A stretch of DNA of 6,155 nt. It comes from Blautia sp. Lineage in GTDB: Bacteria > Bacillota > Clostridia > Lachnospirales > Lachnospiraceae. The stretch spans positions 1 through 6,155 of the forward strand of contig JAFWDX010000334.1 of the NCBI GenBank assembly GCA_017515945.1, in the 5' to 3' direction. Below the pieces are notes generated by a model that worked only from the letters and a program-made list of their open reading frames with translations, ran no database searches and was not told where the DNA came from. Of the stretch, positions 1 to 4,244 are shown in pieces (the stretch's first letter is position 1; each line of letters starts with the position of its first letter). Made by a program: the position numbers and the translations under genes.

Positions 1-622
1 GGTTAAAGAGCGGGAGCTGGAGTGCGTAGATCAGTGCGCCGACGGAATAGGATATCCCGCCTGCCAGGAGCCAGAGAAAGCCGCTCCTCGGCAGCAGTTC
101 AAAAAGGGGTACCAGCGCAAAAACACACAGCCATCCCATCACCAGATAAAGGACGGAGGAGACCCACTTGGGACAGGTGATCCAGAATGCCTTCAGGAGG
201 ATACCGCCGAAGGCCATGATCCAGATCGCCGCCAGCAGGATGATCCCTGTCCGGCCGGCCAGGATGGTAAGACAGACGGGTGTATATGTACCGGCGATCA
301 TGACGGAGATCATCATATGATCGATCTTCTTAAAGACCCGTGTCCGCTCCCGGTCAAGTACGACTGTGTGGTAAACCGTGCTGGCTGCATAAAGCATCAT
401 GGACGTGATCAGGAAAACCTGTACGCCCAGGAGTGTCAGCCAGGATCCGTGGGTCCGGGCCTGCATGAGCAGCGGACCTGTGCCTGCAAGCAGCAGGATA
501 AAAGCGATAAAATGCGTGATCGCGGAGCCGGGTTCCCGGATCCGCAGGGAAATGGTGGAGGGCAGTACACCGAAGCGGATATCGCCTGCCCTTTTGGCCG
601 GAGCAGTCTGATTGATCTGCAT
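1..622 (-). CDS. Hemolysin III (HlyIII/TrhA, PAQR-like) family membrane protein, 3' end missing
   Basis: This is an integral membrane protein of the hemolysin III family, bacterial relatives of PAQR receptors; family members have been linked to membrane-lipid homeostasis, but the reaction is not settled. About 207 residues are visible. A hydrophilic N-terminus leads to REPGSAITHF (~29-38), then several hydrophobic helices. Two family motifs are clear: STVYH (81-85), giving the conserved Ser and His, and KKIDHMMISVMIAGTYTP (~98-115), with the conserved Asp-His pair and the GTYTP turn. The last conserved segment of the family, a helix with two histidines, would lie just beyond the left edge, so probably 20-30 residues are missing. 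Two ATGs are possible, at 628 and 622. AAGGAGGT at 629-636 lies 1 nt from the first but 7 nt from the second, so I chose 622 (MQINQ). It is preceded by its own promoter and a candidate operator. Family assignment is firm; function is not. Confidence 0.88.
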   Translation of the reverse strand, partial: MQINQTAPAKRAGDIRFGVLPSTISLRIREPGSAITHFIAFILLLAGTGPLLMQARTHGSWLTLLGVQVFLITSMMLYAASTVYHTVVLDRERTRVFKKIDHMMISVMIAGTYTPVCLTILAGRTGIILLAAIWIMAFGGILLKAFWITCPKWVSSVLYLVMGWLCVFALVPLFELLPRSGFLWLLAGGISYSVGALIYALQLPLFN

Positions 623-655
623 GATCATACCTCCTTGTGATATTGAAAAACATGT

Positions 656-678
656 CATGTAGTATTGAAAACTACGTG
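656..678 (-). promoter_or_regulatory. Candidate operator upstream of the hemolysin III gene
   Basis: An inverted repeat with 8 bp arms, CATGTAGT (656-663) and ACTACGTG (671-678), has one mismatch and a 7 bp spacer. It sits just downstream of the proposed -10 hexamer, over the expected transcription start, where a repressor would act. A third half-site, ATACTAC (691-697), overlaps the -10 and is the exact inverse complement of GTAGTAT at 659-665. The regulator is unknown; no repressor gene is in view. Confidence 0.4.
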
Positions 679-690
679 CTGCATGTTTAG

Positions 691-719
691 ATACTACCAC
701 ATTGGAGGATGTTTTGCAA
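691..719 (-). promoter_or_regulatory. Sigma-A type promoter of the hemolysin III gene
   Basis: On the minus strand TTGCAA (719-714) and TAGTAT (696-691) are separated by 17 bp, each matching 4 of 6 consensus bases. The predicted start near 684 would leave an untranslated leader of about 60 nt ending in the AAGGAGGT ribosome site. The ~160 bp gap between this gene and the upstream yitT-like gene also argues for a separate promoter. Confidence 0.45.
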
Positions 720-746
720 GTATGATCATTCGACATTTGGTTTACT

Positions 747-786
747 TTGAGATGAGTCAGGGGGCAAGTTCGATGAGTCATCTCAA
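747..786 (-). repeat. Short palindromic repeat overlapping the yitT-like stop codon; possible weak terminator
   Basis: TTGAGATGA (747-755) and TCATCTCAA (778-786) are perfect 9 bp inverted arms, and the stop codon of the minus-strand gene (783-785) lies in one arm. Inside, GATGAGTCA occurs twice in direct orientation (751-759, 772-780) around a G-rich core, GGGGGCAAGTTC. The layout, ATGAGTCA arms around a GGGG..A..GTTC core, resembles the palindrome at 2240-2270 in opposite orientation. There is no U-run, so termination is only possible, not shown. Confidence 0.45.
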
Positions 787-1643
787 TCTTTCGGTGCATA
801 ATAAAATCTGCCGGCCACTTCCTGCGTTTTGACCATATTGACAAATGCAGCCGGATCCACTGCCTTCACTGCTTTGATGACTTTGTGAGATTCCTGGCTT
901 GAGACGACTGAGTAGACCACATTTCGCTCACAGTGATCGTGAGATCCCTCACCCTCCAGGATGGTAGCCCCATGATGAGAGACGGTGGAAATCGCCGCAC
1001 ATACTTCTCTGGGAAGATTTGTTACGATAAACAGTGTCCCTTTCTGATAGCGCTTGTATAACCCATGGAGCACCTGTGTGGAGGCATACTGGAAGATGAT
1101 GGAATACAGGGCTTTGTCCCAGCCGAAGAGCAGACCGGCCGTACACAGGATGACTGCATTCAGGGCCAGAACCAGGTTAAATGCATCCATGCCTTTTTTA
1201 TCGGACAGATAGATGCCTATAAAGTCTGTGCCTCCGGTAGTGGCGTCAGCCATAAGGCACATGCTGATCACAAAACCGTTGATCATTCCTCCGAAGATAC
1301 TGATGAGAAGGATGTCCTGTGTCAGGACATGAGCCGGGATCAGATCGGTAAGTACACTGCTGAGTACGATCATCAGGCAGGAGAAGAGGGTGAACTTTTT
1401 TCCGATATAGCGGAAACCGATATAGATCGGAAACGCGTTGAGCAGTACATTGATCAGTGTGTAGGGCAGATGGACGTGGAAATAAATGGCGGCGACCTGC
1501 TGGATCAGGATCGTCAGACCGGTTGCGCCTCCCGGGAAAAGATCGCCTGTACGTACAAAGGTCTTGATGTTCAGGGACATGATGAATGCACATAGGATGA
1601 TGATGACAATGCGTCGGATGTCTTTTCTGGCGTCGAAATGCAT
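783..1643 (-). CDS. YitT family membrane protein (YitT_membrane plus DUF2179)
   Basis: This is a complete 286-residue member of the YitT/YebE (UPF0750) family, common in Firmicutes and of unknown biochemical role; transport is often suspected but not shown. The N-terminal ~180 residues form the membrane domain, with hydrophobic segments near 11-30, 40-55, 60-80, 85-105, 111-131 and 157-177. It carries the family's glycine-rich motifs FPGGATGLTIL (36-46) and ATTGGTDFIG (134-143). Residues ~201-282 form the soluble DUF2179 domain, including the G-ATILEGEG stretch (225-233) and VDPAAFVNM (262-270), followed by the usual ending near V-GRFYY. Length matches the family. The start at 1643 is supported by AGGAGG at 1651-1656 with 7 nt spacing. 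The gene stands alone. A MITE copy ends only 46 bp upstream of the start, and I could not find a convincing promoter in the space between, so its promoter may lie in or beyond that element. Confidence 0.92.
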   Translation of the reverse strand: MHFDARKDIRRIVIIILCAFIMSLNIKTFVRTGDLFPGGATGLTILIQQVAAIYFHVHLPYTLINVLLNAFPIYIGFRYIGKKFTLFSCLMIVLSSVLTDLIPAHVLTQDILLISIFGGMINGFVISMCLMADATTGGTDFIGIYLSDKKGMDAFNLVLALNAVILCTAGLLFGWDKALYSIIFQYASTQVLHGLYKRYQKGTLFIVTNLPREVCAAISTVSHHGATILEGEGSHDHCERNVVYSVVSSQESHKVIKAVKAVDPAAFVNMVKTQEVAGRFYYAPKD

Positions 1644-1689
1644 ATGGCTTCCTCCTGTGTATCTGACTGTTTTGTGGCAGACGGGTTTT

Positions 1690-1852
1690 GTAACTGTTCA
1701 GTCAGCGCCTCGTATTTACTGCGAGGTGCGTAAAAAAGATGAACAGCCAAGGCCACACCAAAGGCGCCCCTTGGGAGGCGCGCTTCCAATGCGACGAAAT
1801 GGGCCTGCGCCTGGTCTCGTAACTGTGAAGGCGCTTGTGACGGAACAGCTAC
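1690..1852 (+). mobile_element. MITE copy 1 (163 bp, degenerate), probably IS66-type
   Basis: This is the most diverged of three copies of one element. Its left end is GTAACTGTTCAGTCA; its right end (complement GTAGCTGTTCCGTCA) has two changes from that. Relative to copies 2 and 3 it lacks 24 bp of the left internal hairpin (after 1724) and has 21 bp extra in the right internal stem (around 1760-1785). The left stem nevertheless remains paired as GCGCCTCG (1705-1712) with CGAGGTGC (1722-1729), with one G-T pair. The flanking 8-mers, CGGGTTTT and ATGGATTT, match at only 5 of 8 positions, as expected for an old insertion. It lies between the divergently oriented genes at 783-1643 and 2333-3613. 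Confidence 0.8.
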
Positions 1853-1871
1853 ATGGATTTGAACATTTTGA

Positions 1872-1890
1872 AAGCAGGTTTCCCCTGCTT
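1872..1890. repeat. Small hairpin, AAGCAGG/CCTGCTT
   Basis: A perfect 7 bp stem (1872-1878 with 1884-1890) encloses a TTTCC loop. It has no U-run on the plus strand and only a broken one on the minus strand (TTTCAAAATG). It could be a weak terminator or chance. No gene is adjacent that would clearly need it. Confidence 0.3.
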
Positions 1891-1954
1891 CACATTATAC
1901 AGGAAAAACTCTCTGTTTGGAATTCCCTGCAGATATTTTGTTACTATTCACGAG

Positions 1955-2046
1955 CAATGTCATTTAGTTAAGCTAGTTAGTGCCCTCTGTGCAGATTGAG
2001 TATCAATGATTCTTGAGCATCGTCACGACTTAACTAAAGAACATTG
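1955..2046. repeat. 92 bp inverted-repeat structure (18 bp arms, 16/18 matched)
   Basis: The left arm 1955-1972 and right arm 2029-2046 are inverted copies: CAATGT plus TTTAGTTAAG pairs with CTTAACTAAA plus ACATTG, with only two central mismatches. The 56 bp between the arms codes for nothing obvious and contains one small hairpin, ATTGA-GTA-TCAAT. The arms are unrelated to the MITE ends. MITE copy 2 begins at the very next base and its target duplication (2039-2046) is part of the right arm, so this structure was there first. No target duplication of its own was found. It could be another miniature element or a large regulatory hairpin. Confidence 0.5.
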
Positions 2047-2212
2047 GTAACTGTTCAGTCAGCACCTCGCATTTACTGCGACACCGCAGGCGTGCCTTGG
2101 CAGGTGCGTGAGACAAAAGCTGAGCAGTCAAGGCCGGGCGCACTTTCAATGCGACGAAAGGAGCCTGCGCCCGGCCTCGTAACTGTGAAGGAGCTTGTGA
2201 CTGAACAGTTAC
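2047..2212 (+). mobile_element. MITE copy 2 (166 bp) with perfect 8 bp target duplication, probably IS66-type
   Basis: The element has perfect 15 bp terminal inverted repeats, GTAACTGTTCAGTCA at 2047-2061 and its complement at 2198-2212. It is flanked by an exact 8 bp duplication, GAACATTG, at 2039-2046 and 2213-2220. Ends starting GTAA together with 8 bp duplications are the known pattern of IS66-family elements. It encodes no transposase, so movement must have been in trans. Internal structure: GCACCT (2062-2067) pairs with AGGTGC (2102-2107) around a TCGCA/TGCGA hairpin, and a 12 bp perfect stem pairs 2131-2142 with 2166-2177, enclosing CTTTC/GAAAG. GTAACTGT recurs at 2179-2186, close to the right end. 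A Rho-independent function is not evident. Confidence 0.9.
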
Positions 2213-2239
2213 GAACATTGATTTATGACATGGTTGAAA

Positions 2240-2270
2240 ATGAGTCAAGGAACCTGTCCCCGTGACTCAT
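2240..2270. repeat. Short REP-like palindrome, ATGAGTCA arms
   Basis: ATGAGTCA (2240-2247) and TGACTCAT (2263-2270) form perfect 8 bp arms around AGGAACCTGTCCCCG. On the minus strand the core reads GGGGACAGGTTCC. Similar core-plus-variable-arm palindromes occur in this window at 747-786 and 3616-3650. It lies just upstream of the promoter for the gene at 2333. Confidence 0.55.
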
Positions 2271-2274
2271 TCCC

Positions 2275-2303
2275 TTGTGTTCATAACAGGGATATGATAA
2301 AAT
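2275..2303 (+). promoter_or_regulatory. Candidate promoter for the PF06541 family gene
   Basis: TTGTGT (2275-2280; TTG conserved, 3 of 6) is followed after 17 bp by TAAAAT (2298-2303; 5 of 6). Transcription would begin near 2310, just upstream of the ribosome site GAGGG at 2320-2324. TATGAT (2293-2298) and TATTAT (2305-2310) are alternative -10 boxes without better -35 partners. Confidence 0.4.
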
Positions 2304-2332
2304 CTATTATCAATATATAGAGGGCGGTAATT

Positions 2333-3613
2333 ATGATTTGCGGAATGACTTATTATCAGATCTTATTGTTTTTTGTCTTGTACTCGTTTCTCGGCTGGTG
2401 CGTGGAAGTAGCCTTCCATGCGGTCAAGGTGCACCGCGTGATCAATCGCGGTTTTCTGAACGGGCCTGTATGCCCTGTATATGGATTTGGCGTGATCGCT
2501 GTTTTTGCGACGGTCAATATGATAACCGCACGCAGGGAAGCCTCCGGTGAGGACATGAACCTTGTGATCCTTTTTCTGATCGGGATGGGACTGGCTACAC
2601 TGGTGGAACTGATCGGAGGATACGCGCTTGACAGATTTTTCCATGCGAGATGGTGGGATTACAGCAGACAGCCCCTGAATTTTCACGGTTATATCTGCCT
2701 GAAGTTCAGCCTGATCTGGGGGGCGGCCATAGTTCTGGTGGTAAAGATCTTTCATCCGCTGGTGGGTGGGCGCTGCAGCGTTCTGCTGCCGGAGCGTATC
2801 GGATGGTGGATCCTGGCGTTTATGTATGTCGTGTATCTGGCGGATTTCATTGTCTCTGTCATGATCATGCTGCAGCTTAACCGCGAGATCCAGGAGCTGG
2901 ATGAGATCCGCTCATCCATGCGGCGCCTGAGTGACTCCATCACGATGACGATCGGTGAGGGCACTTTTCTTGCGGAGGATCTGATCGGAGAAAGAAAGCT
3001 TGCAGTTAAGACGATGGCAGGAATAGCACCAGACGAACAGAAACAGCACTCTGACGGGCAGGAACATACAGATACAGCCAAGAAGGAGCCTGCGAATACG
3101 CTTGAGACACGTGAAGAGTTTGAAGTGAAGAAAGAGCTGGCTATAGCAGCATATGAGGAGAAGACTCGAAAGCTGACCGACGCGGCGATACAGAAAAAGG
3201 AGACGCTGACCAACGCGGCGGTACAGACAAGGGAGTCATTGACCAACGCGGCAATTCAGACAAAGGAGACGCTGACCAGCGCAGCCGCCCAGACCAGGGA
3301 AAACCTGGCCAGTGCGGCAGTCCAGACAAAGGAGACGCTGGTAAGCACAGCTGCACATAGGAAAGACTCACTGACGGCCGCAGCCGTGCAGAAAAAAGCG
3401 GACCTTACCAGTGCCGCTCAGAAACGGCGCAGCGAAGCTGTGGAGAATCTGCGGCGAATGATACGCGAAGCGGAGGAGAAGCGGGCCGCATGGTATGCCC
3501 GCCTGTATGACAGCCGGCATGTATTGATGCGCTTTTTCCTCAGCCATGCTCCGAGGTTTATCCATCAGAAATATCAGGATACACTTGAGGAAGTATATTC
3601 GAACAAGCATTGA
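2333..3613 (+). CDS. PF06541 (CmpB-like, 'putative ABC-transporter type IV') membrane protein with 11-residue-repeat tail
   Basis: This is a 426-residue membrane protein of the PF06541 family. Despite the family name it has no ATPase domain, none is encoded nearby, and its function is unknown. Hydrophobic segments lie near 6-26, 50-65, 76-96, 119-143 and 157-181. Family-typical stretches are FLGWCVEVAFH (19-29), RVINRGFLNGPVCPVYGFG (35-53), and the segment from DRFFHARWWDYS (100-111) through PLNFHGYICLKFS (114-126). After ~185 the protein is hydrophilic and probably cytoplasmic. Residues 280-367 are eight tandem 11-mers of the form xLTxAAxQTKE, predicted as one long amphipathic helix, followed by a charged segment (368-386) and a basic, aromatic C-terminus. 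The start at 2333 has GAGGG 8 nt upstream; an in-frame ATG at 2345 (residue 5) is possible but less well placed. MITE copies in the same orientation flank the gene on both sides. Confidence 0.87.
   Translation: MICGMTYYQILLFFVLYSFLGWCVEVAFHAVKVHRVINRGFLNGPVCPVYGFGVIAVFATVNMITARREASGEDMNLVILFLIGMGLATLVELIGGYALDRFFHARWWDYSRQPLNFHGYICLKFSLIWGAAIVLVVKIFHPLVGGRCSVLLPERIGWWILAFMYVVYLADFIVSVMIMLQLNREIQELDEIRSSMRRLSDSITMTIGEGTFLAEDLIGERKLAVKTMAGIAPDEQKQHSDGQEHTDTAKKEPANTLETREEFEVKKELAIAAYEEKTRKLTDAAIQKKETLTNAAVQTRESLTNAAIQTKETLTSAAAQTRENLASAAVQTKETLVSTAAHRKDSLTAAAVQKKADLTSAAQKRRSEAVENLRRMIREAEEKRAAWYARLYDSRHVLMRFFLSHAPRFIHQKYQDTLEEVYSNKH
3170..3433 (+). repeat. Coding tandem repeat, 8 x 33 bp (11-residue helical repeats)
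   Basis: Residues 280-367 of the PF06541 protein read as eight consecutive 11-mers with no insertion: for example KLTDAAIQKKE, TLTNAAVQTRE, SLTNAAIQTKE, TLTSAAAQTRE, NLASAAVQTKE, and more divergent copies to DLTSAAQKRRS. Position 2 is always Leu, positions 5-6 are mostly Ala-Ala, and the last positions are charged. The 33 bp units are similar in DNA but not identical, so this is an older expansion that is still under protein-level constraint. Confidence 0.9.
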
Positions 3614-3615
3614 CG

Positions 3616-3650
3616 AAATGCACACAGAGACCTGGTCCCTGTATGCATTT
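3616..3650. terminator. 35 bp near-perfect palindrome, probable shared terminator of convergent genes
   Basis: The arms starting AAATGCA (3616-3622) and ending TGCATTT (3644-3650) pair at 15 of 17 positions around a single central base. Flanking C3614-G3652 and a G-T pair extend the stem. It starts 3 bp after the stop codon of the plus-strand gene. Before MITE copy 3 inserted it would also have sat just downstream of the convergent hicB-like gene. The tail is only TTTTG on the plus strand, so termination strength is uncertain. On the minus strand the core GGGACCAGGTCTC resembles the core of the 2240-2270 palindrome. Confidence 0.6.
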
Positions 3651-3662
3651 TGTATCATAACG

Positions 3663-3828
3663 ATAACTGTTCAGTCAGCACCTCGCATTTACTGCGACAC
3701 CGCAGGCGTGCCTTGGCAGGTGCGTGGAACAAAAGCTCAACAGCCAAGGCCAGGCGCACTTTCAATGCGACGAAAGGAGCCTGCGCCTGGCCTCGTAACT
3801 GTGAAGGAGCTTGTGACTGAACAGTTAC
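3663..3828 (+). mobile_element. MITE copy 3 (166 bp) with near-perfect 8 bp target duplication
   Basis: It is colinear with copy 2, with about eight substitutions and no indels. The ends are ATAACTGTTCAGTCA (first base changed from G) and the perfect complement of GTAACTGTTCAGTCA. Flanking 8-mers TCATAACG (3655-3662) and TCATGACG (3829-3836) differ at one base and are best read as a target duplication. The 12 bp internal stem (3747-3758 with 3782-3793) stays perfectly paired although both sides differ from copy 2: A3752/T3788 replaces G/C. It separates the palindrome at 3616-3650 from the end of the hicB-like gene. Confidence 0.88.
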
Positions 3829-3841
3829 TCATGACGATGTT

Positions 3842-4120
3842 TTATTCGTCCCAGCCCTCATAGAACCGGATATTGACACAGATTTTCCGGCAGATCTCAC
3901 CCTCCTGGAGCTCCAGATCTTCGGGGTCAGAGACAGCAGGGAGGACCGGATCTTCATCCGACAGCTCCAGTGTGAGCCATTCATATGCGGCGGCATTGGC
4001 ATTTTCGACTGCTTCATCGAGCGTGTCTCCATGAGCCGTGCATGCATCCAGATCAGGAAAACGTACATCGTAACCTGTCCCCTCAGAGGGAGAAAGGACA
4101 GCAGGATAGATAAATTTCAT
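3842..4120 (-). CDS. Orphan HicB-like antitoxin-domain protein, 92 aa
   Basis: The N-terminal half is a typical HicB partial-RNase-H fold domain: MKFIYPAVLSPSEGTGYDVR (1-20), then FPDLDACTAHGDTLDEA (21-37), where FPDL..C...GDTL.EA is the family signature, and a helix ENANAAAYEWL (39-49). In HicAB systems such proteins neutralise the HicA mRNA interferase and repress their own operon. Residues 50-92 are acidic and end at EGWDE; there is no C-terminal ribbon-helix-helix or helix-turn-helix, which many HicB proteins carry. No HicA-like reading frame (a small basic protein with a conserved His) is visible on either side. GGGAGG at 4128-4133 sits 7 nt before the ATG. The stop codon is 5 bp from the target duplication of MITE copy 3, so the insertion did not truncate the gene. 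Whether it is a solitary regulator, a relic, or acts on a distant HicA cannot be told. Confidence 0.8.
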   Translation of the reverse strand: MKFIYPAVLSPSEGTGYDVRFPDLDACTAHGDTLDEAVENANAAAYEWLTLELSDEDPVLPAVSDPEDLELQEGEICRKICVNIRFYEGWDE

Positions 4121-4149
4121 GAGAATTCCTCCCTTTTATACTCGCATAG

Positions 4150-4185
4150 TAAAGCTCCGTCAGACGTGGGTCTGACGGAGCTTTA
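4150..4185. terminator. Strong intrinsic terminator downstream of fhs (bidirectional hairpin)
   Basis: A perfect 15 bp stem (4151-4165 with 4170-4184; arms AAAGCTCCGTCAGAC and complement) with a 4 nt loop is extended by a T-A pair at 4150/4185. It lies 60 bp after the fhs stop codon. The stem ends in AAAG/CTTT, so each strand carries a short U-run. Transcription of the downstream hicB-like gene would have to start within or just past this hairpin, or read through it. Confidence 0.85.
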
Positions 4186-4244
4186 AATCTGTAAAGAAAT
4201 TGCTGCGCACTATGACAAAGTTATTTCATTACAGCTCCTTATTC

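Noticed and set aside
354..653. Minus-strand 99-codon open frame starting at 653
   Set aside because: It overlaps the hemolysin III gene in another frame; that gene shows family motifs and a perfect ribosome site, this frame shows neither.
1065..1595. 176-codon plus-strand open frame
   Set aside because: It is antisense to the well-supported YitT family gene and contains no recognisable domain.
1853..1996. 47-codon plus-strand open frame from ATG 1853
   Set aside because: No ribosome site; the ATG is the first base past the MITE end and the frame runs through the 92 bp inverted repeat; no recognisable protein.
2030..2265. Small open frames on both strands crossing MITE copy 2 (and similar across copy 3, 3546-3863)
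   Set aside because: They begin or end in flanking DNA, translate terminal inverted repeats, and have no ribosome site.
2752..3371. Minus-strand open frames with periodic Ser/Pro-rich repeats opposite the 33 bp repeat region
   Set aside because: They are antisense shadows; the periodicity comes from the coding repeats of the plus-strand protein.
3170..3433. CRISPR-like array of 33 bp units
   Set aside because: Units are contiguous without spacers and encode in-frame 11-residue helical repeats.
2047..3828. Composite transposon carrying the PF06541 gene between MITE copies 2 and 3
   Set aside because: Each copy has its own, different 8 bp target duplication, so they inserted independently and not as one unit.
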